A stretch of DNA of 64,000 nt. Source: Parasponia andersonii. Lineage: Eukaryota; Streptophyta; Magnoliopsida; Rosales; Cannabaceae. A model generated the notes under the pieces. That model saw nothing but the letters and a program-made list of their open reading frames with translations. It ran no database searches and was not told where the DNA came from. Numbering within the stretch: the first letter of the stretch is position 1; the number at the start of each line of letters is the position of its first letter. The stretch covers positions 327,639-391,638 of the forward strand of contig JXTB01000394.1 of assembly GCA_002914805.1 (NCBI GenBank), in the 5' to 3' direction. The translations under genes and the position numbers were made by a program. Below are positions 37,173 to 48,414 of this stretch, piece by piece.

Positions 37173-38599
37173 ATGGCGAACTCAAACCATATCGTACTCC
37201 AAGCAACTCTTCTCCTCATCTTCATCTCCTTCTCTTTCTCCTCTGCTCACTTCCATAACGAAAGCCACGGCCCCTCCCACGAAGCCACTCATACTCCTAT
37301 TCCTACTCCTCCTCCCCCACATGACGTTGAACCTCCTCCAAACTCCAACCAAACTTCGGTTGATTACAAAGGGTGTTGGTCTAAGGTCTACGCTTTCGGC
37401 GACTCGAGTACCGACACCGGTAACGGCTACTTAATCGGTGGCCTTAAGTCCTACGCCAGCGCCTCCTTCTCCAAGTCCTTCTACAGCTCGTCCAGCGGTC
37501 GCTTAAGCGGCCACCGCCTCTCGAATGGCCGATTGATCGTCGACCATTTGACCGATGCTCTGGCTGTATCCTCCTTGACACCGTACAAGTCATCTTCCGT
37601 CTCGGCCAGCTACTCCGGCAGCATCAACTTCGCTATCGCCGGAACCTCGACGCTGTCCAGGGACTACTTCTACAACAATGATATTGGCCACACCTTCATG
37701 TGGAGCCGTGTCCCGGAGAGTTACCAGACTCAGTTGGATTGGTTCAGCACTTATCTTCTGGAGAGAAGTAAGAGGCAGGGAGCCGAAGCCTGCCGAAACG
37801 ACGTGGCGAATTCGCTCTTCTGGGTCGGTGGAGTCGGCGGCAATGACTACATCCGCATGTACGGCTCCTCTTCTTCCATCAACTCCCGCATGCTCTCTGA
37901 TCTCTCCGTCGCTCACGTCTCCAAAATAATAAAGGTAAAGTACTAAGTCTTTCCCAATTTTGCTTTTGAACTAAGGCAACGTTTACTAATTACGAATTAG
38001 TAGGCACAATGGAAGATTAGCATGGCGCCTACGCAAGGATGAGACGCAGAAATCGAGAACTAACAAAAATTTGGTTTTATGTTTTGGTTCAGACGTTGTT
38101 AAGCAGAGGAGCTCAGTACATTGTCGTGCAAGGGCTACCCCCACTGGGGTGTCTTCCGTCGCAGCTGTCGATGAGTCCTCTAACGGACCGTGACAAGTGG
38201 GGTTGTTCGAAGATCACCAACGCCATGATAAGGATTCACAACAGCCTCCTTCGGCACAGGCTGGACCACTTTAGGAGACGGTATCCGTACGCAGTGATAG
38301 CCTACGCAGACACCTACGCTGCTTATGAGGCGATACTGAGCAATTACCAGGAGTACCATTTCCGGGAGCCGTTCAAGGCCTGCTGTGGCTCCCATGAAGA
38401 TGGAGCTTTCGACTTCGACATCCATTGCCTTTGTGGGTCTTCAGGGTCAACCACTTGCCAAGACTCCAGCACCTACATGAGCTGGGACGGTATTCATTTC
38501 ACGGACGCCATGAATGGACGACTCACTGACCTTTTCCTCAACAAGGGTTATTGCCAACCGTCGTTTGAGGACCTCGCGAGGAAGAAAAGGGGCATCTAG
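37173..38599 (+). CDS. Secreted GDSL esterase/lipase (SGNH hydrolase)
   Basis: Plant GDSL lipase/acylhydrolase, expected to cleave ester bonds of extracellular lipids or cutin/wall esters; the natural substrate is unknown. Two exons: 37173-37934 and 38093-38599, joined in phase 0 (AAG|GTAAAG ... TTCAG|ACG), giving 422 aa. A hydrophobic signal peptide spans about residues 8-25, followed by a His/Pro-rich linker (TPIPTPPPPH) that is uncommon in the family. All four SGNH residues are visible: Ser78 in FGDSSTDTGN, Gly157 in NFAIAGTS, Asn224 in GGNDY, and Asp386/His389 in DGIHF. Length is slightly above the usual 350-400 because of the linker. Codons are GC-richer than the surrounding DNA, as is common for such genes. 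It is transcribed opposite to its coding neighbours. I do not assign a specific orthologue. Confidence 0.95.
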
Positions 38600-39929
38600 A
38601 AAAAAGAAGCTCGTCAGGGCTGTTTGGTGCCTTTATGATTATGTTACGTTAGAGAAAGCTCCGGATGAGTAATATACATTCAGAGAGCGTAATAGAGAGT
38701 TCACCTTTTGTTATTTGGGATTGTTCCCTGTTTTTTTTTTCAATCACTTCTTCCTTTCTTTCCCACCTTCGATGGGACTAATAAATCCTTGACCAGGTTT
38801 AGTACTGTAAGTTAAATTAGTTTGCTTATGGTTCGTCATGTTTTCCTACTTTAAAATGCATACGGAGATATATACAATCGGAGTTTTCTATTTCATGATC
38901 TGAGATATATGCATAACTCGGTAGAAATTACTTTGAACAACATGCCTTTCCTATGATTCTATCCGTGGAATATTGGTGTCGTTTCTGTGGAAAACTGCAT
39001 AAGTTCTGTCGTTCCTGTGGAAAACTACATAAGTTCTCTCGTCATTCAACATAAAATAACGACATGTCGTTTGTTGTCTTCCAGTTTGCTTCGCATAATG
39101 GTTTGATATATATATATATTGTCGTTTGAGCTGTAAAAAATTAAGATTCCTATCTTCTTGAGCTTTATCGTTTAACATATGTATACATATAGTTGGGAAC
39201 GACACGCCGTTTGTTATTTAGCATAAAGCCATAAACAGCATCACATGCCTTCTAAAACACCAAATTTGTCACTCAATTTAGCATATTGACAAAATCGAGT
39301 CATAAACCTTGAAATTGTGGCAGATATGCTCATATATAAGACTCAGAGAAATAAGCTAATGCCGATTCATTGATTCAATAGAAAACAAGAGTTAATGTTA
39401 CCTCAGGGACTGTAGGACCCATCGGTGCGGATGATCACATAAGGTTGCTGAAAGCACGGGAATAAGGCAACGCAAAATGTGAGGCTAAAGTAGCTTAGAG
39501 TATTTCAGGTAAAGGCTTAACCGTAATCTCATCTTTTCATGGCTATATATAGAGTTACAATTTTCCAGACAAAACAGAAAGTAAAGAGAGATGACTATGA
39601 TAAGAATCAACTACCACACGAGAACAAGTTTCAGCAATAACTTGGTCTCATCAGCATTATTCAACTAAATGCATTTTTCCCTTTTGGGACTAAATTTATA
39701 AATTTAAAGGTGCTTGCTCATGGAATTGAAGCAAGTTTGTACAGGAAATGAGAGCCTTTATAAATTACTAAAGAAGGTGCCTCGCACTGGTACATAAAAA
39801 CTCAACAAGCATACTATGGTAGCAGTTATTTTTTTCTGAAAGAATCCGAGAGAACTTTCCTTACCAGACTCTATTTACATTTGAGGGTCGGCATATTCTG
39901 ACTGTACACCATCTTCATTTTTCTTCCAA
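38600..39929. other. 3' flank and intergenic DNA
   Basis: The GDSL 3'UTR is probably within 38600-38800. A two-unit 30-bp repeat (GTCGTTTCTGTGGAAAACTG...) lies at 38978-39037. 38978-39215 is rich in ACGAC/GTCGT words, like 13090-13490. The portion next to 39929 should be the 3'UTR of the RING gene. No gene seen. Confidence 0.5.
38978..39037. repeat. 30-bp tandem repeat, two units
   Basis: GTCGTT(T/C)CTGTGGAAAACT(G/A)CATAAGTTCT starts at 38978 and at 39008 with two mismatches. It is noncoding and sits inside the GTCGT-rich stretch. Confidence 0.85.
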
Positions 39930-41546
39930 TCATATTAGATATTCGTAATATACTAAGAAAAGGGCATCTGGGTGAACTTTTGGCAGGCTGTTGATGTAGA
40001 GGTAGAAACGCAACAATTCCTCCTGTGAAACCGTTTCGTTGTCGACAACATCGTCGTTACAAGTGAGCACCCATAAGTCTTCTGAATTAACCCTCTTTAT
40101 ATTACCACGACAAAAGGGGCAGGATTCTGACTTTGTGCTCCTGTAAGGATTTGAAAACCAATCCCTATGAGTGTTTCACAAGAACCACTCTCTACAACAT
40201 CCAATACCAATTTATTTAAGAAAGGAAAAAAGCATTAGACACAAAATAGATCTAACAAGATAGCATTTACTTACCAATTGCGGTAGCATTTGATGCACAT
40301 TGCGTGGCAGCAATTGGGCAAGACCATTTTGGTGCAAGGCTCCAAGCAAATTCCACACTCATCTTCTCTCTCCATGTCAACATTAGTAAGACCAGCTTCT
40401 GCTTTTATCCTCTTCTTCTTTCCTGAAATCTCAATGCTTAGACGCCCCTTTTTAGCATCATCCAAATCCCCCAAGTCAGCGTGGAGCCGCTGAAGATATG
40501 GCAATATAACAGCTGAAGTTCAGTTTTTTAATGAAACAAACAGAGTCAGAATTACTTAACCAAGCAAAACTGATAGATAATCATTGAATATAAATGACAT
40601 GTTTGAGGGGGGAAAAAAAAAAAGGAAACTTGACATACCATAGAAGTCCCTAATGCTAGCCTTTCTTCCATGTGCAGAAACTTTTGGCCTCCCGTCTGTA
40701 TATACCTGTTTTAAATAAAGCAGCAATCAATGATAAAATTGTATACCAGTTCAAATTATACAGACAACAAAAACCAAACTTTCCAAAATGGTCACTGCAA
40801 GCAAGAGTTATTGAGACTTAACCAACCTTGTAAACAATTATGTGGAAAAAATTTAGGTATCTTGGTAGTAGGCATGTGCAAGAGCAATCCAGCCATTGTA
40901 ACAAAATTAGAAAGAGGGGAGCCCAGTTATTGTAAACCAATTTCATTTGGAGACAAGCACCACCCTTGGCTCTTGGAATTGAAGCAGCACTAAGCATAGG
41001 ACAAACCAAATTCATCAACACTACTATAACAAAAAGTTCAAAGCAGTATCCATCTTTACAATCGCAGGCTAAGAATTCAATTAATGACTCAACCAAAAAA
41101 GATTCAATATACTTTTTCTTCCAATAGAAAGAAGAAAGGAGACCCAATAATGAGTCGTATAAAATCCCAAATGGGGATTTTTTTTTTCCTTAACATACTT
41201 AAAAGTTTAAGTACACAAACATAGATTATAAACCAAACTGGCAAATGGGTTCTGCTTTTTTCCTTTCCATTCTTTAAAAAAATAAATAATAAAATCACTT
41301 TTTCCACATTCAAACAGCAGATTATGATGATGATCATGATTATAATCAAAATAAACAAAACCCATTAGACAAAAACTAAAACAGGACAAACTGAAACAGA
41401 AAACTAGGTAACCAGTAAATTGATCAAAAGAGTTAGAAAACAGAAAACAGAACCCACAGAGCATTGGCATGCTGTATATCAGACTCCAAAACCTTCAAGG
41501 ACTCCTCACCAGAAGACCTAGCTAGCTGGTAATACATCATCTCCAT
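39930..41546 (-). CDS. AIRP2-type RING E3 ubiquitin ligase
   Basis: RING E3 ligase of the Arabidopsis AIRP2 family (a positive regulator of ABA and drought responses). Exons: 41546-41458, 40989-40827, 40705-40639, 40512-40275, 40140-39930, giving 255 aa. The N terminus MEMMYYQLARSS and SLKVLESDIQHANAL match the family. The frame stays open upstream of 41546 but lacks an ATG, so this is the first start. The RING is C3HC4: Cys159, Cys162, Cys174 or 175, His176, Cys179, Cys182, Cys193, Cys196 (CGIC ... CCHAMCIKC ... CPFC). An intron falls inside the RING, splitting Trp186. The C terminus LRFYLYINSLP...YYEYLI is the conserved family tail. No transmembrane signal is evident. Orthology to AIRP2 versus its close paralogues cannot be settled here. 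Confidence 0.92.
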
Positions 41547-44500
41547 CACCTTCTCTCTTATCGGTACCAAAGGAACAAGAAAGAAGAAGAGCCCAACTCT
41601 CTCCTCAGGCTCCCCAGTAGAACAAACCACTAAGTTTTGCTTTGCTTTGCTTTTTTTTTTTTCCCCTTCTTTTTCCTTTTCTATCTTCTTTTACTAAAGG
41701 AGAACCTAACCTAAGCAAAACCAAAGGCAAGTATGTAGAAAAGGCAGAGAGAGACAAAGGGCATCGCTTTTTGTGAGTTGAGACGGCTCTGAAAGACTCT
41801 GTTTTTCGGTCTTTGCTTGCTTTATACGGTCAGAAAAATGATACGTATAAGAAAAAAATGGGCTCTTTTATGAATGATGAAGAGAGAAGCTTGTATTTGT
41901 TAGGATGCCCTCATTTTAATATCTTGTTCTTATCATAATCTTGCTTTTGCAGTTTGGTTTCCTTTAAATATTGCCAAACTGTCCTTTTATGCTGCGCTTT
42001 ATTTGACATTAAAACTGGGTCACACTATTTTTTTTTCCCATTGAAATGAGAATGCATACAATTATTAAACATTATAAATTTTATGACCTGTAAGAATTTA
42101 TTTTATTTGATTTTTAGCTTACTTATAATTTATGGGAAATTCTTTATTTTACAAACTGTTTTTGATGAATTATTTAATGTGGTGGGTTTAAGAGTATGTA
42201 ACTAACTCGTATACAATACCATCATCCCTATTGATCATAGGGACTTTAAGGGTTTTGGTCAAATGGTTGAACGTTTCTGGTGAAGGCTCTTAAAGGAAAA
42301 CATTATAAAATTATTATGTAGAATATTATTTGGGTGACAGTTGGTTTTTTGATACTAAGAAATCGATTAGGATTAGGTCAAATTAATTTAATTATGTCCT
42401 TCCCATAAAAAATTAATTATGTTCTTAAATGTGGTGCGGTCATGTTTATATGGTTTTTGCCTTTTCAATATGGATTCTTTTCAATATGGATTCGTTTCTA
42501 TCATGCATGTATAATTGTTTTATAGCATGTATATACAGACGACGTTTCAACGGAATACTTTAATTTAGGTCATTAGATTTTAATCTAATGGTTAAAAAAA
42601 TTTAATTAATATGTACATAGAAAGTTGAAAGTTATTTATGATTAAAAATATTGACAACTTGTTTATGACTTATGAATTGGACATTTGTTTTCAATCATCT
42701 TTCCATTATTTGTTTTGTTTTTATTCTCATTCCATGTTTGATAATGATTTGATAATTATTGATTAAAATATTACTTTTGTATTTTTTTTATTAACTATCA
42801 AATGTGTTAATAGTCATCACTCACATTCTTTCTCCTTTTTTTTTCTTTCATTTTACTTGTTTTATAAAAAATTACTTTTTAATAAAACAATCAACTATTT
42901 TTTTATTAATGATTTGATTTTATTGATTAAAATATTATTTTTTGCATATTTTTCATTTTTTTAATCAACTAACGTGAGTTTTTTTCATGATTAACGTGTA
43001 TTTGGTCCCAAAAAAAATAACTAACTAACCGTTTATTAGATAAAAAAAATGAAAATGTGCATATTCCAAAAAAATAAAAAAAAATACCAAACTATGTATC
43101 TCAAAAAATATTATCAAAACACTTTCAAAAAAAAATAACCATATATATCAAAATATTAAATACTAATAATTTTGATTAAAAAAATTTCTTAAAAAACCAT
43201 TCCAAATTATTTTCCTCAAAAAATCATTCCCAAATCTTATTCCTAACTCAATGGAAAGAGGATTCTCTAAAAAAATTGGAATAAAAATGGTTGTAGGTAA
43301 CAATGACTTATTATTGCAAGTCATTTTCAACTTGATCAAAGTACTCATTCATAGAGTAGAAACAAAAAACTCTATTGAAACATGACCTATATATATGTAT
43401 AATTTTCTAGTGCATCTCCTTTCAATAAATAAGAAATTTGTTTATATATAAAAAAAAAAGAGAAATTTGTTAGAAAGAATATTCTATATTTAAAAAAAAA
43501 TTATAAAACACACATATTGTATTCAACCTCTATTTTCCAACAGCCATATTACCTATTTAAACAAAATAAACAAATAAATAGATGAAATTTTATTGCTGTT
43601 GTTTATTGAACCAACTAAGAGTAAAGCTAAAAGCTTTGTTCAACAATACCATATGGTGTCTAAAAGAAAATGTCCTGATAGCTTGGGACAATTACTCTAC
43701 ACCTTTAAGTTTAATTAGGGAAAGAAATAGGCCATATTTGTAACTTAGAAATTTCCTATAATTAAAGCATTTCAAATGGGTTATTATCGAAAAAAATCTT
43801 GAGTTTTTTAATTTTAGGCAAAAAAAAACTGAATATACGACTATAAAATCGAATCAAATTAATTTACAAAATAAGTCAAATGACTCATTTTTTTTTAGTG
43901 TATATTGTCATGTATAACTATGTTAGGTTGCTATTTACATTAAAAAACATCTTAATTGGGCAAAAATTATCTCATTCTATATTGAAAATATTGACGATTT
44001 TAGTTAAAATAAATTTTAAAAATAGTTCATAAGTATAGAATACTTAAAAAATAAAGTTGTTTCTTAATCATGTAATATATTCGTTAATTAAATATCTATT
44101 TTGGATTTAATTTGATTGGATTTTAAAATCTCAAGTTTATATTTTAAAAATCCAAAATTTTTATTATTAGAATTAAAAAAATTCAAAATTTTATTTGATA
44201 TAACGAAATATTTAAGATTTATTTTTGCTAAATAATTTAGTACGAGTCCTATATGTAGGTTATATAACGAAATATTTAAGATTTATTTTTGCTAAATAAT
44301 TTAGTACGAGTCCTATATGTAGGTTAAATAATTTAGTATAAGTCCTATATGTAGGTTCCATAGGTAGGGACCTCGCCCACTAGGTATAAGTACCATGTTT
44401 GTTTTTGTTTTTTTTTCCATTGAATTAAAATGCTCTAGGCACCATGCTACGCAAAACAAAAGCAATTTTTCTAAAAGAAAGGACTAAAACAAAGTAGCAA

Positions 44501-44780
44501 AGCATCTAATGCCATTTATCAAATTCATTGAACAAGTAAAGCCTAAAACCCACAACGTCATGAAGTATGAAATAATTGTCACCATTAATCAAAGTTTTGT
44601 TTATTTTTTATTCTTTATTTATCATAATCTCACCCCAATAGGCTATAGTTGTTCTTCTATTGACGGTCATTGTTGACAGCTTTCTTTCAAATGTTTTTCC
44701 TTTTTTTTTTTTAAAACACCATTGTTGGCTGACCTTTGAAAATAATGTACAACTTTGAAAAGTTCATATTCAGTACGGAA
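41547..44780. other. RING-gene upstream flank and AT-rich intergenic DNA
   Basis: 41547-41850 is the likely 5'UTR and promoter, with a pyrimidine-rich tract on the plus strand at 41640-41690. Beyond that the DNA is AT-rich with many homopolymer runs. A 64-bp tandem repeat lies at 44199-44357. No gene or transposon domain seen. Confidence 0.45.
44199..44357. repeat. 64-bp tandem repeat, 2.5 units
   Basis: TATAACGAAATATTTAAGA starts at 44199 and 44263. A third, partial unit (TAAATAATTTAGTATAAGTCC) follows to about 44357. The first two units look identical, which suggests recent expansion. Confidence 0.9.
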
Positions 44781-44984
44781 NCAGTATAATTCTAAGAGGG
44801 GGTGATTGTACGATCAGTATAATTCTAAGATTTATTATAAAATAATTTCGTGTTTAACCTTTAAACTGCAAAGTTGACCACATTATCTAATTATGCAATT
44901 TGACTGTTTTGGGTTCGTTGATTTCGACCGAATGATATGGATCTAATCTCTCTGGTATTTTTTTGTTTTGAAACTTTGTCTTTT

Positions 44985-44987
<3 letters not shown>

Positions 44988-45017
<30 letters not shown>
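44988..45017. repeat. (TA)n microsatellite
   Basis: About 30 bp of TA dinucleotides mark the left border of the long T-rich stretch that follows. Confidence 0.9.
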
Positions 45018-45019
<2 letters not shown>

Positions 45020-45020
<1 letters not shown>

Positions 45021-48000
45021 GCATAATATTCTTCATATTTTGAATGATTTTTTAATTAAAGTTTGTGTTTGTTTATATATCAAATCAATTGTATTATTGT
45101 AAATTTTCTGTTGCAATGGAAATGTTTGTTGATCATCTTTGGGGTTTATTTGCTCTTTATGTGATTTAAGTTTTTTATTTGAGCTTAGATTTTTTTATTT
45201 GGGCTTCGATTCCTATATATGGTTGTTTCTATGTTTTGGGTTTTTGCTTAGGCTTTGATTTCTAGATATTGGGTTTTTATCTTTTGGGTGCAATTTTTGT
45301 TAACGGGATGATTGGACTATTTTTCTGTTGGGCTTTGTGGCTTTAAGATTGGACTTAGTTTTTTAGTTATTTTGGTTGGACTTTTTTGGTTATATAGTGA
45401 GTTTTATTTTGTTAATTATTTTATTTATTTAATTTCTTTGTAATATCGTGATATTGCAATTTTTTATTTTTTGTTGTAATTCTTAATAGAAATCTATAGA
45501 TGATGTATGTGTGTATATATGTATTCATTTTGAAATTTTTTATATGTGTATTAGATTTCTAGAATATTTGTTAGAGCATTGTCAGAATATTTTCTATTTT
45601 TTAATCATTTTTGCTTGATATTTCTTATCTTTTTTAGATTTTTTTGATAGTAACGATGATGTATCTTTTAGCTATTGATGATCTGTTTAATTGTATTTAT
45701 GATTTCAGTCTCATTCATACAAGTTCATTTAATATTGTTATGATATTTTTCTATTATTTACGTTAGAAAAAAAAAAGCAAAAAAAATTAAAAATATTTGA
45801 AAATAGAGAAGAAAATTAAGGAAATGATTTTTTAGAATATATTTTTGGATTTTTTCAAATATTTTTATGAGATATTTGCTCTTTTTCTTATCTATTTATC
45901 TTAGATGTTCCTATTGAGTGAGTTTCTGACTTTCTTTATTAAATATATTTATTTATATTATATGTACATTTTGGATATTGTCATGTGTAAAGTTTATTTT
46001 TTTAATATATTTTTATTTTCTTTATTGTTGTCGTAGTATAAATACTTAAAATATTTACTATTAGTTATACCTTGTTTACTCCTAGTTTTATCCCTGTTTA
46101 CTGTTATCCTCATCCTTGTTTACTGCTATCTTCATCTATATTCATAATTTACTCAGCTTGCATTTATCCTCCTTCATTGAATTTATTGTACTCTTATTTC
46201 ATTCTCTATTCTCTATATATCGTCTACAATTCTATAGTTGGTTTGAAAAGACTTTTTTAGAAATAATTCAGGTATCATTATCTTTTACTATGTTCTTTTA
46301 TCTTCTTATTATTTTTTCTTCGTTCAAGTTATAATTATACTTTATTTTATTTTGTTAAATCATTATAGATATGCTTTCTTCTTTTATTCATTTATATCTG
46401 TTTTATGTTTAATTTATATACTGTTAAAGCATTTACTTCTTGGCTGTTGCATTTAATATTATGTATTGTTCAAATGTCTTATTAAATTCTGCTCCCTTTG
46501 AATTTAGTTATATGCCTTTAGTTTATCGATTAATATACATTGTTTGTTCCGCCTTTATTCTATTTAGATGTTTATACCTTTTTATATTGGATAGTTTAAA
46601 TTAATTAGATATTTCTTTTGATATTTCTGTGTTTAATATATTTTTGGTATTTGTCTTTTCCTTAGGTCTTTCTATCCAGTCTCTGATTTTATTCCCTTTT
46701 GTCTCTGTTAAATGTATCTGTGTATTTTGTAAAGTATTTCTATTTCTTCTTATATTTGTTTTTCTCTAAACTATTTTTGTTTATTCTTTCTTTTTTCTTC
46801 CCCCTTTTATTTAATACTATTGTACTCATTTTCGAGTATATTTTATATATATTTGGTGATGATGATCATATTTTTCTTATCATATGGATTAACTTGTTAC
46901 CTGTCCAAAATATTGCCGTGTACGATGGGTATTATTATTGTATAATAAACTTGGTTTACACATATGGCCAAATTTTATGACTCTGCCTTTAGACTATTCT
47001 GGAAAGTAGATGTTAGGTGAGGGTTCTTTAGATAATTTTATATTGGATATGTATTGTAAATTTATTCTTACAGTTTTGCCTTTAAGATTACTTTTGGTGT
47101 TTATGAGCGAGTATTATTATTTGGTCTTTTCACTTTTACATTTTTTGTGATTTGACTAAATTACTTTGTTTTCCTTATATTCGGGTCAGGGATTTGGTCC
47201 GGCTTTTTAGTCATTTTACTTACCCTTTTGTCCTTCTATTAGATATCCACTTATCAAGCCTTTGATCTATTTTGATATTTATCTATCTACCATCCAATTT
47301 TTTAAACCATTATTCACTTGGTAGTTTTTGGGCAGTCTTATATGACAATCCTATGATTTTTTTTTGGTTACTCAGTTAATATAATATACATGGCATATTT
47401 TTTTTTCATATATAGATAATATTTCATGTATTTATCTAATTACTAGAAATGTTTTACTCTTTCTATGAAAAAAAGCGATTTCTCAGGCAGTTAGATAAAC
47501 ATCTGAAAATATATTCTCTCATAAATTTGTCATATATTGATGATACCCTAATATATCTAAGTGAAATATTATATACATTTGTGCACTTATTTAAAAATAT
47601 TTTATATTTATATATTATGTAATTATATTGGGTATAAAAATTAGTTATATTTGATTGGCGAACAATTTTGCTACTTTCATTTACTGCTTTCGTTGATACA
47701 GATAAGGATAAAATTTTAATTATAGACAGAGGCAAGGAAAAAATAAAAGAAGACTATAATCTATTTAGTTGTATAATTATTATAAATATCTTATTCTGAT
47801 TATGTACTTAATTTTGTATTCATTAAATGAATGATTTAATACTTTGTATAATTAAATTGAAGGACTTTTATTTTTTATATAATCAAGGTATTGCATTTGA
47901 AGTATGATTGCAACGATATTGAATAACAATATGAAAATGTCAATAGTTTAGTTAATTCATATTCTTAATCATATAATTAGAGTATGCAATTTTAATTTTT

Positions 48001-48414
48001 TTTTAAAAGACAAAAAAAGACCATATTAGGAATCTAGAAAGAAAGTAGAATAAGATTTAATAATATAAAAATTCTCAACAAATATATGTTAGCCCTAGCA
48101 TTTGATTATCATCATTTTGGATAATAAAATACAAATATCACTGACTGAAATAATTAATATGTCGAACTATGTATACATGAAAGACACAATTTCAATTGGA
48201 AAAAAGATACAATAACAGTGATATTAGAAAAGTAGCAAAAAGGTGATATTAGTAGCATATTTTAAATAAATAATATACATTCGTAACTCAATTATTTTAT
48301 ATATAAATAACGATGTTATGTTATCCCATGAGTTTTTTTAATAAGGAAATATCAGCATAATAACATATTTTTTTCATTCTTTTAATTTGATAACTAATAG
48401 AATAATGTCAGAAA
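45020..48414. other. T-rich strand-asymmetric stretch upstream of Helitron
   Basis: From about 45040 to 47450 the plus strand is visibly T-rich and A-poor, with repeated GGGCTT(T/C)G and TTTTGGG words. Open frames here are hydrophobic artefacts of T-richness. The segment ends about 1 kb before the Helitron Rep start and may be its 5' region, but no TC-type Helitron 5' end could be recognised. Confidence 0.35.

Noticed and set aside
37590..37916. 108-codon antisense frame across the GDSL exon
   Set aside because: It is a shadow of the GC-rich sense coding frame, with no independent support.
41547..41630. In-frame N-terminal extension of the RING ligase upstream of MEMMYYQL
   Set aside because: The frame is open but begins with GTG and has no ATG; family members start at MEMMYYQL or similar.
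46072..46980. Overlapping hydrophobic open frames that look like membrane proteins
   Set aside because: They are artefacts of T-rich DNA (Phe/Leu/Ile codons), with no family motif, start context or splice structure.
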